A stretch of DNA of 64,000 nt from Neoechinorhynchus agilis (lineage: Eukaryota > Acanthocephala). The stretch covers positions 4,340,001 through 4,404,000 of the forward strand of contig CM121343.1 in the NCBI GenBank assembly GCA_051530055.1. The letters are read 5' to 3'. Both the position numbers and the translations under genes were made by a program. This document shows positions 1-10,776 of the stretch, piece by piece. The notes beneath the pieces are model-generated. The model had not been told where the DNA came from. It did not search any database and was given only the letters and a program-made list of their open reading frames with translations. Numbering within the stretch: position 1 is the stretch's first letter; each line of letters opens with the position of its first letter.

Positions 1-3000
1 CTGGCACTTGTCTGCTCGAACTATGTAACTCGAACATATTGAATTTATCGGTAACTTCGGAAGGGTTCGTTGTTTTGGTCGATTGATGCTGAATTTGAAG
101 GGTTTCATCAGCAACTCCAGAAGATGAGACGCTGTATCCCGTATAAGACAATGAAGCTTGATTATCCATAATTGGCGTGGTTTGATCGGTGGTATCTTCA
201 TTCGAATCTCCACTGGAATTGATACTAATTTGACCTGTGCTATATTCCGAGTAGGCGTAGTCGTGACTAAGTGGCGTGGCGCTACGAGTAGCCGTCGATA
301 CACCGATTCGGGAATTACATGAACCGCCCGTTGCAGTGTCAGTAATTAGCGATTGCACTTCCGAATGATCATTAGTCCGCAATTTTCGGTCGGTCGATCT
401 TAGATCAATACTAGCTCGAGATATGCTGATTTTTCGATATTCGATGCGATTTGCTAACAATTGAGAAATATCGGGATTAGTACAAGTAAAATACATGACG
501 GGAAGGCGTTCATCGATGTAATTCATATCTAAAACGATCAAAAGTTCATTTATCGTAACTCACAAACCACTTACTTGCCACTTCTGAAAGTGAGGTTGGT
601 CGTGTGAGTATTGATAGTGTAGACTTTAAGCACTCCAGGGCGGGATTACCTCTATCGGTCGGTGACTCCAGCGCACTGGCTACGGCTTTGTCAATCACAT
701 TGACCTATATTGAATGTGAGTGTTCATCAAAATGTGTGTGTGTGAGCGAGAAAACACTGTTTAGTCTTGCTTCGTGTTTAATGGACTTGAGTACAAAAAC
801 ACCAAGTGCAAAATATCCAGCGTTCCCGTCAGGATTATAGAACTTACGAGCGTTTTAAGTTGACTAAAAGACGTTAAGATGTATTGCCTCGTTACTTCAC
901 AACCGGGATCGTCAGCTCGAGTAATGCACGGATCGCTTTGAGTCAAGTGGTTCATGATTTGACTATTGAGTTCTGATGCAATTTGATGCAGTTGTACGAG
1001 TTGACTTTTATGGCCGTCGTCATTGTACAACTGACACAAGGACGTGGATATTTGTTTCAGATTATACAGACCGATTTCAGTCACCGCGACGCTCGTGTCG
1101 CTCAAAGAACCATAAGTATTACTAACCAACTCATTTGAATCATCCGATGACAGAATTCCAGAGTATTCCACGTTCTCCATGGCATTGATAACATCTAACG
1201 CCCGCCCAAGAGGTAATCAATGTCTAGCGCAAGTTTGATCACTCGTTCAAAAAATACGGAGCCGGCACAAGTGTGTTCGCATTCGTTCACAAAGCAGAGT
1301 AGCAGTGAACGCAAACCAGCGGGCATTGTTACCAAATGGCACGAGATGGACTCGATGAAACGGTGAGCGAAATTCACGAGTTTACTATTGATCATGTTCC
1401 GATAGGTGCTTAATTGAGACCGATTGTCATCTCCACTTATCACTGCACCGAACCGCTTCAAACGTTCTGATTTCGAGAAATGATTCAGTAATAAATCAGT
1501 ATCCGTGTCTAAGAACCATTCGTCCTCGCTTAAGACACACATTATCTTGACGCTTTTCAACAACAGCCACAGCCTGACGCCGCTATCAACAACCACAAGA
1601 TCCATCCTCAACAATCCTGCCCGAAACTCAAATTCTCACTAAAGTCACAAATTGTCACTTTCTAGTGTGTATGTCCACATATTACGAACGCCGTTGAAGC
1701 CATTATTGGCTATGTGAAAACATTGTGGGTGTCAATAAGTAATACAAAAACCCGTTTAATAATAGATGTCTAGTGGGAAACTATGGTGAGAGTTCCACGG
1801 TATCGCACCGATTAGTGCATGGGAACCTCCATTGCCAAAATCTAAAGTCGTTATCAAATCAGGCAAACACGAATTAGCCCCTGGTCGAAATGAATTTTTC
1901 TCCTCTCGGTACAACATAGAGCATAAAGTTGACCAACATCGCAGTAAAACAAAAAAACGGAGGACATTCAGATGATTAAAATTTTCGTTCAATGGCTTCC
2001 AAGTAAAATTGAAAAACAACCCCTTATACCAAATTTGGATCGATATAATAACAGAATTATTGTTTACAAGTCTTTATCCGCGGTAAATAATTTGTTAAAA
2101 GCGTTCTTTGAACAACGCAAAAAAGGGTTAATCGTCAGTTTGTTATTAAAAAAATTATTTACCGGCTGAAGACTTCTAAACAATAATTCCAGTCCTCCCA
2201 AGACGATATCAGGTATTTAAAATAAATATTCTAAAAATAGTTCAAATGGCGATATGTGAGGAAGTGCCGGGAGGGTTTATGATTACCGAATTATTGTTTA
2301 CAAGTCTTCATCCGCGGTGAATAATTTGTTAAAAGCGTTCTTTGAACAACGCAAAAAGGGTTCATCGTTAGTTTGTTATTAAATAAAAAAATTATTTACC
2401 GGCTGAAGACTTCTAAACAATAATTCCAGTCCTCCCAAGACGATATCAGGTATTTAAAATAAATATTCTAAAAATAGTTCAAATGGCGATATGTGAGGAA
2501 GTACCGGGGTCTGTATGATTACAGAATTATTGTTTACAAGTCTTTATCCGCGGTAAATAATTTGTTAAAAGCGTTCTTTGAACCACGCAAAAAAGGGTTC
2601 ATCGTTAGTTTGTTATTAAATAAAAAAATTATTTACCGGCTGAAGACTTCTAAACAATAATTCCAGTCCTCCCAAGACGATATCAGGTATTTAAAATAAA
2701 TTTTCTTTAAATAGTTCAAATGGCGATATGTGAGGAAGTACCGGGAGGGTTTATGATTACCGAATTATTGTTTACAAGTCTTCATCCGCGGTGAATAATT
2801 TGTTAAAAGCGTTCTTTGAACAACGCAAAAAAGGGTTAATCGTCAGTTTGTTATTAAAAAAATTATTTACCGGCTGAAGACTTGTAAACAATAATTCCAG
2901 TCCTCCCAAGACGATATCAGGTATTTAAAATAAATTTTCTTTAAATAGTTCAAGTGGCAATATGTGAGGAAGTACCGGGAGGGTTTATGATTACCGAATT

Positions 3001-3831
3001 ATTGTTTACAAGTCTTTATCCGCGGTAGCCCTGTTTGATCGATTTTACTTTTTAATCCGTGGGCGGACAAATAAAGCCATCTACAAGAAACCTTTGAGGG
3101 AAAGAAAAGCGTCACATTACCGGTTGTCTCAACGTTGACCTTAGGAATGCTCTTGTGGACCGATTGTTCATTATGTATAGCTTCAATAAAGTGTCGATGC
3201 TTTCCAATAATCTATGTTCTTTGGCTTCGACCATGGATATGAGGGTATCGAGAATAAGTTGTTCGTCATCGATAAAGAAGGCTGATCCATAAATGGAAGC
3301 GAAAAGGGCTTCCCATATGGAATCCACGTTCTGATCAGAAGAACCAATATGGTAAAATATGGATTGAACATTTTTGGGTGAGCAAGTACGTAGATATAAT
3401 AGGAAAAACTCACAGGTATCTCCCCAGGAGTGTTGATCGTTGTCACGAGCACGATTGAATTGGTGTCCGTCTACAAGAAAGCTCTGATGAACTTTATAGT
3501 ACTCATGTAAAAGAGTCTCGATTGAGTCGATCTTCATGATTCGCTGTCGAATCTCGCTCATCATCCAGATTTTGTGGCATAGAGGTAAAGCCTTTTCGTT
3601 CGCCTTTACTTCCAGTGATTTAAGATAAGATTGTTCCCGAAGTAAGCGAGCATTCTCAGATAGAATCCTAGTGTAAAGAACGTTGGGGATCATTTCAACC
3701 GCCGAAATGCCTCTGGGAAAGCGCCAATTTGCGTCGATTCTTTCGTGGAGCCGGGGAGGAAATCTAGCAACGCGCACGCGGCTAAGAAACATGTCCATAA
3801 TGTGGAGCCGGTGCTGTTTATCTGACGTCAT
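1..3831 (-). CDS. GAPVD1: GAPVD1/RME-6-like RasGAP and Rab5-GEF protein, N-terminal part (runs off left edge)
   Basis: GAPVD1/RME-6 acts on early endosomes and clathrin-coated pits: an N-terminal RasGAP domain and a C-terminal VPS9 domain that activates Rab5. Only the N-terminal part lies here; the VPS9 end would be left of position 1. I read exons (descending) 3831-3121, 1545-~1269, 1194-848, 704-575 and 528-1. Splices join in frame: the first exon ends in 'RQP' and the next begins 'IMCVLSEDEW', matching vertebrate 'EPIMQLLVEDED'; 'SQLKTL' joins 'VNVIDKAVAS', matching 'SQLITLVNFMKSV'. The RasGAP domain spans exons 1-3; the last exon is Ser/Thr-rich linker. Introns are 46-143 nt except the first (1546-3120), which holds a tandem array. 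The exon 2/3 junction is awkward (see findings). The start at 3831 gives an N-terminus close to the family's usual length. Identification is strong; exact exon 2 end is uncertain. Confidence 0.85.
2054..3028. repeat. Tandem array of ~235-bp MITE-like units inside GAPVD1 intron 1
   Basis: The 5' edge 'GAATTATTGTTTACAAG' recurs at 2054, 2288, 2524, 2762 and 2996, giving four full units of 234-238 bp and a truncated fifth that ends near 3028. Each unit carries imperfect inverted termini: the left end 'ATTGTTTACAAGTCTTTATC' is mirrored near the right end by 'GAAGACTTCTAAACAATAAT', and 'CCGCGGTAAATAAT' by 'ATTATTTACCGG'. Units also share the internal motif 'CGATATGTGAGGAAG'. Copies differ by scattered substitutions and small indels, so the array is not brand new. 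Relatives with the same motif lie near 25.6 kb and 50.2 kb. It reads as a non-autonomous DNA element that has expanded in tandem. Confidence 0.85.
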
Positions 3832-4030
3832 CGTAAGGTGGGAAAAGGTTATCGTTTAGATTTCGTAATTCGCTAAATAGGAGATTGAAAATTGCCTAAT
3901 AGTGTCGGCGGCGGCGGCGGCGATCATTGTGGTATATGAAAGCCTTGAAATAATTGTTCAAATGTTCAAAAAAACGACAAGTGTATGATTGGGGTGAATG
4001 AACCTTTAACTGTTTTGCAGATCTTAAGAG
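3832..4030. promoter_or_regulatory. Shared divergent promoter region of GAPVD1 and LUC7L
   Basis: Only 199 nt separate the two start codons, which face away from each other. The interval contains a short GGC run (about 3904-3921) and, just before the LUC7L start, a pyrimidine-rich acceptor 'CTGTTTTGCAG' ending at 4020. Transcription start sites cannot be seen. Bidirectional promoter use is inferred from geometry. Confidence 0.45.
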
Positions 4031-5071
4031 ATGGCATTATCTGAGCAAGCGGCATTGCTCGATGAGTTGATGGGCAAGGACCGCAATGCGATTCCGGGTC
4101 AGCAGACACGTGATCATGATTTTCGGGATCGTGAGGTTTGCAAGCATTACTTGTGTGGTTTTTGCCCTCATCAGTTATTCACGAACACCCGTGCAGACCT
4201 CGGTCCGTGCCACTTGATCCATGACGATAGTTTACGGAGAACTTATCAATCAAGCGACCTCTATGGTCATTTGGGTTATGAAGATTCCTTTGAAATTCTG
4301 TTGAAGAAACTGCTCAATGAAGTGGAGAAGCGGATCCGTAAGGGTGAAGATCGCTTAAGATTGACTCAAAGTGATGATCCATCGAGTCTGATGACCAACA
4401 CGGCCGAGGCTATGTTACCGCCTAATCAAGTAAGACTGGAAAGATTGAAGTCGTTGAATGACCAGATAAATTCCTTGATTCATGAATCAGAACGACTAGG
4501 TATGGAGGGCAATATCGATCACGCCAAAGAGATATTAAGTCGAATCGAGAAGTTGAAGTGTGAGAGGTATGAACTGGAAACTAGAATGCCTGGCAATGAT
4601 AACGTAAAAGCCATGGAGGTTTGCACTGTTTGTGGATCTTTCTTAATAGTAGGGGATGCTCAATGTCGCGTTGATGAGCACATTACAGGAAAGCAACATC
4701 TTGGATATGCTAGAATTAGAGAAATGCTTGATTCATTGAGGAAGAAGCGTGAAGAAGGTGTGTTTAAGTTCAAAGAAGAAAACGAGGTTCATGATATTGA
4801 ATCTCGCAATCATTTATGCCGAGATGAACGTAAATCCCGAGGAGGACGCTATAACCGTTCACCTTCCAAAAGATACGAAAGGAGAAGGTCACGAAGTCCG
4901 CATGATCGGTATCGATATCAACAACGCGAAAGTAGGGACGAGCCATTAGTGACGAGAAAGCGATATGGCCAACATAATGATAATTTTCAAACTAAGAATG
5001 TTCAGTATGAACGATACAGTAGACGCAACATGGGAAGTACTCGCGATGCTGACCACCGGTCACGACGGTAA
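4031..5071 (+). CDS. LUC7L: LUC7-like U1 snRNP splicing factor
   Basis: A single-exon, 346-residue LUC7 family protein. LUC7 proteins bind the U1 snRNP and help select weak 5' splice sites in the nucleus. The N-terminus opens with 'LLDELMGKDRN', followed by the family CCCH finger ('VCKHYLCGFCPHQLF' with 'GPCHLIHD'), a coiled coil over roughly residues 85-190, and a second C2H2 finger ('CTVCGSFLIVGD' ... 'HITGKQHLGY') near residues 195-225. The C-terminal 90 residues are Arg/Ser-rich, as in metazoan LUC7L. Length is close to the usual 340-390. The first ATG follows a splice acceptor by 10 nt, so the 5' end is spliced (a UTR intron or a trans-spliced leader). Identification is very secure; assignment to the LUC7L or LUC7L2 branch is not attempted. 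Confidence 0.94.
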   Translation: MALSEQAALLDELMGKDRNAIPGQQTRDHDFRDREVCKHYLCGFCPHQLFTNTRADLGPCHLIHDDSLRRTYQSSDLYGHLGYEDSFEILLKKLLNEVEKRIRKGEDRLRLTQSDDPSSLMTNTAEAMLPPNQVRLERLKSLNDQINSLIHESERLGMEGNIDHAKEILSRIEKLKCERYELETRMPGNDNVKAMEVCTVCGSFLIVGDAQCRVDEHITGKQHLGYARIREMLDSLRKKREEGVFKFKEENEVHDIESRNHLCRDERKSRGGRYNRSPSKRYERRRSRSPHDRYRYQQRESRDEPLVTRKRYGQHNDNFQTKNVQYERYSRRNMGSTRDADHRSRR

Positions 5072-6059
5072 GATTAGATTATTTACGACAATGATGAGTG
5101 TGCGTGCCATGTGGATCAATTTGCTACGGTGTTTCACGATATTGTGAGATTAACAAAAAATTGTAAGCGCAGGTATGAGTGGTTTTCATGACTAGAATTC
5201 ACTATGGTCCTCAGAGTAGTAAAATGATTTCTTTTTTGTCAACCGATTTCCCTTCTAAACATAAAGAAGAGATCATATGATGGAAAATTACCGCAGCAAT
5301 TTTCCTATTGATCACTTTCGCCTTCGGGGTGATGATTTTTATGGTCGTAAAGATGCCTAATCCATTACGGGTATTCCCGAAATTGCATTATTGCCTTTAC
5401 CGTGATAATGAAGCAATTTTGTAAGATATTCCTTACACGTTACCGCTTTGGTGCTGTATTCATGAGGAGATCAATATCGACACTGCTTCCACCGATGAAT
5501 TCTCGCATAAACATTAGTTTTATAGTTTAACGGCTGTATCCTTTTCATCCCCCCCCCTTTTTGTATTATTCTGGTGGTTAATTGATCGCGAAAGTGATAA
5601 CATCTGAAAAGGTCCGCATTTTTCTCGATACGGAAATACACTTATTATAATCACTGATTTGAAAAAGGTTTAGGGATAGATGTGTTCAGGAAACGAAGGT
5701 ACCCAACCTGAACGATGTCTAACCCAACATTGATGTTTTCAGATTTCTGTATCTAGTTTAGAACTTTTTCCACTTCATCGATTTATAAACAGTCAAGTCA
5801 TAAGGTTCGTTTGATCATTCGTAAATCCTGAGAAGATCTTTGATGATTTTTGTATTTCAGTTAAACGAATGGAATAATTAGTAATACAACGTTGATTCAA
5901 GCGTTAACGGACTCGCAAAAGGCAATTTTTTGGAAGGTAGGGCACCGTTATTTAAACGATTGATGATGCATAAAAGTTTGAACACTGTTGACGACATAAT
6001 TCATTTATGTTTTTCGTAAAAGTTTATTTATCTTAAATCGCATACACTCATTGCATATC
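5072..6059. other. Noncoding stretch downstream of LUC7L
   Basis: AT-rich with no credible coding frame. It contains the LUC7L 3' UTR and short homopolymers (a C9 run near 5550). No repeat or RNA gene was recognised. Confidence 0.6.
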
Positions 6060-6310
6060 TTTTTGGGAGCCTTTCGGCTATATTCCTTTTTTGGGAGCCT
6101 TTCGGCTGACTTGCACACATCGGAAGCGCTTAGTCGCCCTCGAAGGTCCGAGGTCAACCCACTTTTTTGGGGCTAATGGGCGATCTCGAAATTTGATTCC
6201 ACCCTTAGAGCAGCCTCGCAACCCCCGTGGAGCCCAGCGACCAGTGGACTTGAACCATCGACATATCGAGCGCATTCTGAACGCGCACCTCAAAAAGGCA
6301 ACTCAATAGT
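6060..6310 (-). ncRNA. GC-rich block with tRNA-Leu(CAG)-like arms; SINE head or degenerate tRNA
   Basis: This block is clearly richer in G+C than its flanks. On the minus strand, 6286-6270 folds as an anticodon arm: 5-bp stem GCGCG/TGCGC around loop TTCAGAA, giving anticodon CAG (Leu). It is followed by a long variable arm (TCGA-TATG-TCGA), a hallmark of tRNA-Leu, and by a good Pol III B box GGTTCAAGTCC at 6256-6246. The D-arm side is degenerate and no matching acceptor stem is visible. Downstream are two copies of a small hairpin AGCC-GAAA-GGCT (about 6106-6095 and 6079-6068). Reading it as a tRNA-derived SINE or a degraded tRNA fused to unrelated sequence is inference; the GC-rich tail is not identified. 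Confidence 0.4.
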
Positions 6311-6874
6311 TGTGAAGGTTTTTCTGTTTTGGTAAGAGTTCTACTAAAATATCCATGCTGCTTCCGGCTAAATGAAACAATCAATTGATATGGACACAGA
6401 ATCTTCAATGACAAAGCCCTTTCGCAATCGCTGAGAATGTAAGATGTATATAGATAATTGTTTAGCGGTATAGTGAAAACTGTTCTTGTCCATTTTAAAT
6501 GAAAACTGAACTTGAGATAGTGTACAATCTTTAAAAGGGATTCCTGGTAGTCGGCGCAAATCGAAGGTCGCTATATTTTGCTTCAAATTGAGCGCTATTG
6601 AAATCCGTGAAGTACGAATTTATTCAAAATTTAAATGATTATTTACGCGATTTAGGAGAAAGTAATTGGGATCTATTAATACACTCACTTTTTAGGCACG
6701 AATGAGATAAATAGACGTGGTTTATAAGTTCTTTTTCGAGACACTGATTTGTTTAAAACGTTATTATTTGATCAGCACCCTATAGAATGTTTTTTTGTGA
6801 GCGTGAATATGTTGATAATGCAGATAAATGGTATAATCAGCTTGAGTGTTAGGTAAGTACAATATTTTGATTTG
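6311..6874. other. Noncoding stretch between tRNA-like block and ChAT 3' end
   Basis: AT-rich, probably mostly ChAT 3' UTR and intergenic DNA. No coding frame or repeat family recognised. Confidence 0.6.
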
Positions 6875-9361
6875 CTAAGCAGTTTTAAGCAGCGCATCGT
6901 ATAATTCCGATAGAGTGGAATTCAAGGTTTTCGCAAATAAAGCCGAGGACTTATAATCCTGTGCTATTGAAGAAACTGTGAATTGAATCGTATGTTCGTT
7001 GATGCCATAACAAACTCCATATCCATCGTCTACGACTGGTCCGTAATATACAAAACCCTTGTTAATTGTGACCTGGAGTTTAAGGTATTCAAGATTTCAA
7101 TTAGTTTTAGAAAAAAGAACATTGGCTACTCAACTTGACTGGTTGATAGATTGAAATGCATGCACTTTCTGAACTCAGCACTGGAGAATAAATAATGTGG
7201 GATCATTTGTTTTGCACAGATTAAGAAGTTGTCAAATCCATGTCCATTGGTAACCTAGGCCAAATTGCGTTAAAAGTGAATTTCATTTAAGCACTCTAAA
7301 CCATTCGAATCTTAAGCGCCTGCTCTCTCAATGCACTTCTTAACAGTCGTGTGTCGAAGAGTTTGCCATTTTTATTTCCATATTGCATGCAAAGATCTCG
7401 TATTTTACTCGAAGCAGATCGAATCACTTCTATTCTGCCTTCTTGAAATCTTCTAAGTGATGCACTCTCATACGGACAAGCCATGATCTCATAAATCCTA
7501 GGGTTAATTTTAGATTTTAAATGACACTGCCGATATAGTTTCCTACCTGTAATAGCTTATTTGGATCGCCAGTTGAAGGAACGCATCGGGGCTGACACCT
7601 AACTTTTTCAATTGAATTTTTCCACATTTCGTGAATTCAAAATGCTTGAGGTTCAATTTAGTCGCGATGCTGAAGTGGCAATCAGTATGAAACCTTGCAA
7701 AGATGTGTTCACTCAATCGTACGTTTCACTTATCTTGTACGCTTTGCCGTAAAAGCATTGGATTAATGGAATGAAATGAAATGTAAGTGACAAAACTTTC
7801 GGTTTGTACCCATGGCGTGGTTCGCAACAAAAACTATAAAATTGAGCTATGCGCATTTAGAATACCAAACCTTACCTTCGCGTCTCAAGTGCTTTCTTGA
7901 CTATATCGATCATAACGACGCCATCCAGGAACGAGTGCTCAAAATTCATTCCAACGAGTCCGGATTCTCCAATGATTACCTGTTTGTTTCGCAAAAAATT
8001 ATTATCTTCATCTAGCAAACCTGCATGCACTTGTCGTAATAGCGATTCGAATTGTACCGACCCTTCCTCCCGCCACAAAGCAGTTGCAACATGGAGCATT
8101 CGAGTCCTTCCTCGTCCACATCTCCATCATCGTCGATACATAAAACAAATGCACTGTTGTCGATTAGTTTGAAATTTTGCTTATTGCGATCACCTCGAAG
8201 AAGTACACAAGGTTACGGAGAAACGATTGAGATATTCTTACAAATCGATGAGATTAGAGAACGAGCGGTGTACCAATCATCCCGGTCTAAAGCAGTCAAC
8301 AGACCTATTCGGTTATCAGGCTCTTTTGTAGCGCCATGTACAATGCATTCAATTGCTGCCTCAAACCCACACGGGCATTGGAGCTCGGCGAACTCAAGTT
8401 CAACGATATTGACCTAAGCAAAACCAGCCCAGCGATAAAGCAATAGTGATTGGAGTTAGAAATTCGAAGTCAGGAGATTAAATCGGCAGGAGAATGGAAA
8501 ACATGAATAGTCAAAAAACGGCCTACCTGCGATTTGTACATAACAGCGATACTTATGGGCGTCCCTTGTAGACTTCTTTTTGATATAGTTAATTGATCTG
8601 CACTTTGATCTGGAATTCGCGTAGCGAAAAAGACCCGAGTATACTGCGCCATGCATTGGTGAACGCTGACACCGTCCATTTTGATGGCATTGTGCTGCAC
8701 TTTCGCTCTAATGTTATTCTGCGATAATAAATGAAAGGGCAGCGAATATACCGTACAATTCAATATCGCAGTTCACTCGATAAAGCTTAAAACAGAAATC
8801 AGCAGCAAACCTATTAAGATCTTGTTTTGAACCAGGCGGAACATTTTACCTTATCAGTTCGTTTGTATTGGAAAATTCTAATTTATCGATATAGTAAGCT
8901 GGATTTGAGTAGCTGATAAGCGATAAACGGTTATTTGTACCAACAATGACCAAAATATTCCGTTCGTGTGTTCAGGAAACTGGACCGCATTTTGATCACT
9001 GTTGGACTAGGTACATATCATTAAGCCAAGCGAGAAATACCTACACACGAGTGAATTTTTGTTGCCCTTTATCTTCAATTACTGACCCAATTATCATCTT
9101 TAGCAGCGATCGTCATCATTGATTTATGGAGTTCGGTGAAAAGAGCTTGATCGAAGAAGGTGACTACTTTAACGGATAGCTGATCATACTCTTCTTTGCT
9201 TAAAATAGATCTTGCAAGGTTCATAAGTTGGTTCAGTGTAAAGCCGATGTGTGGGATTTCGATTTTTGGAAGAACGTCCTTCAAGATGCAAGATTGGTCG
9301 CTCTAATTAAGCACTGACTCACCGATTCAACCGTAAGTAAGCAGGATTTATCTGTGTCCAT
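6875..9361 (-). CDS. ChAT: Choline O-acetyltransferase
   Basis: Makes acetylcholine from choline and acetyl-CoA in cholinergic nerve terminals. I assemble 13 exons (descending): 9361-9323, 9302-9087, 9040-9015, 8912-8850, 8810-8757, 8707-8527, 8413-8242, 8193-8021, 7979-7876, 7711-7547, 7497-7302, 7254-7135 and 7072-6875. Phases agree at every junction and give 568 residues, against roughly 600-640 in most animals. Diagnostic motifs: 'DNWVFLAWLND' early, 'RYYDKCMQ', the catalytic-histidine segment 'NFEHSFLDG', the family signature 'YESASLRRFQEG' followed by 'VIRSAS', and the substrate-site 'LSTSQ'. Most introns are 41-63 nt. A 26-nt microexon (9040-9015) is proposed. About 10 residues after it and about 15 before 7711 are missing relative to vertebrates, so one short exon may be unseen. 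The first coding exon starts 13 nt after an acceptor, with VAChT immediately upstream: the conserved cholinergic arrangement. Confidence 0.92.
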
Positions 9362-9447
9362 TATCAGACGATTTCTGAAAGGAATAAAATGAAGATCGAT
9401 CAGATCCATACAAAGTGCTCCCCGATCCCGTCCTGTTTAATATGCAT

Positions 9448-10773
9448 TCAAACACTCAAATCTCTCACTGCATCCTCGTTATTGGCTTCATCGATGCATT
9501 TATAAGTGCACACGTCTCTCAATCGCCTGAGAATTGGAGCATAAACTGCAGTTACGATGCATATCACGATATTGAGCGAAGTGAAACCTATGGACGTCAC
9601 TACTGATCCAGCGATGACAGGTCCAAACGCGTAAGCTACATTATAGGAAATATCGACAATCGCATAAATGCTGCCATAAACTGAAGTGTGGCGTGTGTCC
9701 ACCAAAAATGCCATCGTTGGTAGGAGAGCCGTGTCAATTATTGCAATGCCAAAGCATATCGCTGAAATCGGAACTATGAGACTCCAGTAACTTCCACAAA
9801 ACGGAATGAAAATACAACTAAAGGCTTCAAGAAATAGACCTGCCATGGCGAAGGCCCATACAAGTGTACCGTGGTATTTACAAAGCCAGACTGTCAGATA
9901 AACTCCAATCCAATGGGGGAGAATAGCCGGAAACCAGATAAAACCAATTTGCCAACTTTTTGCATTTAATTTGTCTCGCATCCATGAACCTATTGTAGTT
10001 TCCAGGAACGCTAAAGACACATTGGACATCGACAAGGCTCCAGCGCAGATTGCAACGAACGGATCCAGCATCAGTCTAAAGATAGGAGTGCCTTCCACGT
10101 TGGAAAATTCTCTATTGATTGCCGATGGAATTCTTGACGTTATCAAGAATATGAACATTATGAGATCAATAAATGCCATCGAAGATAATGCGAAAAACGG
10201 AATATTTTTTCCGAATAAATCGAAAAGTACGCCTCCGAACGGTGGTGCGGCGAGCGTGCCGAATGAAACGAAGGCCAGAGCTATGCCGAGGGCCGCATTT
10301 CGTTCATGGTCTTCTACATAGACATCAGCAATGAGTGAAAATGCTGCAGTGTCGGCAAAGGCGCTGCCAATGCCTTGCATTCCTCTGGCGAAAATTAGAA
10401 CCGAATAAGATCGGCCGTATGCAAAGACGATCGTCGATAATATTAATGCAACGAGACCTGTGACCATGGGATGTCTATATCCGTATTTGTCAATCAGCGT
10501 CCCGCTTATAGGTCCAGCAATTAGCTGCACGATTGCTTTGAAGGCGAAGAGGATTCCAATTGATATATCATTCGAAGCCATATCGTACGCTTGACTATGA
10601 TCATGGGTGGAATTTTCATTGCCAGGGTTGAAATACATTGGAATGATGGGTACAATCACCATGTAGATCATATTATCGAGTAGTAAAGCGACGCAAACCA
10701 CGACCAAAGCCAACCGTTTATAGGCATCCGCTGAAGATATAAACGAATGCTTTAAATTAAGCAAGTCGATCAT
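9448..10773 (-). CDS. VAChT: Vesicular acetylcholine transporter
   Basis: Loads acetylcholine into synaptic vesicles by proton exchange; major facilitator superfamily, about 12 membrane spans. The single exon encodes 441 residues. Seen: TM1 'ALLLDNMIYMVIVPIIP' with its buried Asp, a luminal loop with an N-glycosylation site (NST), the MFS loop motif 'GTLIDKYGYRHP', and the TM10 segment 'IDTALLPTMAFLVDTRH' with the Asp conserved in VAChT/VMAT. The C-terminal cytoplasmic tail is short relative to vertebrate and nematode proteins, accounting for much of the length difference. A splice acceptor ends one base before the ATG. The gene lies 87 bp upstream of ChAT's first coding exon on the same strand, so it occupies the position VAChT holds inside the first ChAT intron in other animals. 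The location identifies it as VAChT rather than VMAT. Confidence 0.95.
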   Translation of the reverse strand: MIDLLNLKHSFISSADAYKRLALVVVCVALLLDNMIYMVIVPIIPMYFNPGNENSTHDHSQAYDMASNDISIGILFAFKAIVQLIAGPISGTLIDKYGYRHPMVTGLVALILSTIVFAYGRSYSVLIFARGMQGIGSAFADTAAFSLIADVYVEDHERNAALGIALAFVSFGTLAAPPFGGVLFDLFGKNIPFFALSSMAFIDLIMFIFLITSRIPSAINREFSNVEGTPIFRLMLDPFVAICAGALSMSNVSLAFLETTIGSWMRDKLNAKSWQIGFIWFPAILPHWIGVYLTVWLCKYHGTLVWAFAMAGLFLEAFSCIFIPFCGSYWSLIVPISAICFGIAIIDTALLPTMAFLVDTRHTSVYGSIYAIVDISYNVAYAFGPVIAGSVVTSIGFTSLNIVICIVTAVYAPILRRLRDVCTYKCIDEANNEDAVRDLSV

Positions 10774-10776
10774 TCT

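Noticed and set aside
604-840. Plus-strand open frame of 78 codons
   Set aside because: Antisense to GAPVD1 exon 575-704 and its introns; no independent support.
8941-9010. 'NAVQFPEHT'-like continuation of ChAT after the microexon
   Set aside because: It is out of frame, and the true continuation ('YSNPA') fits better and splices in phase at 8912.
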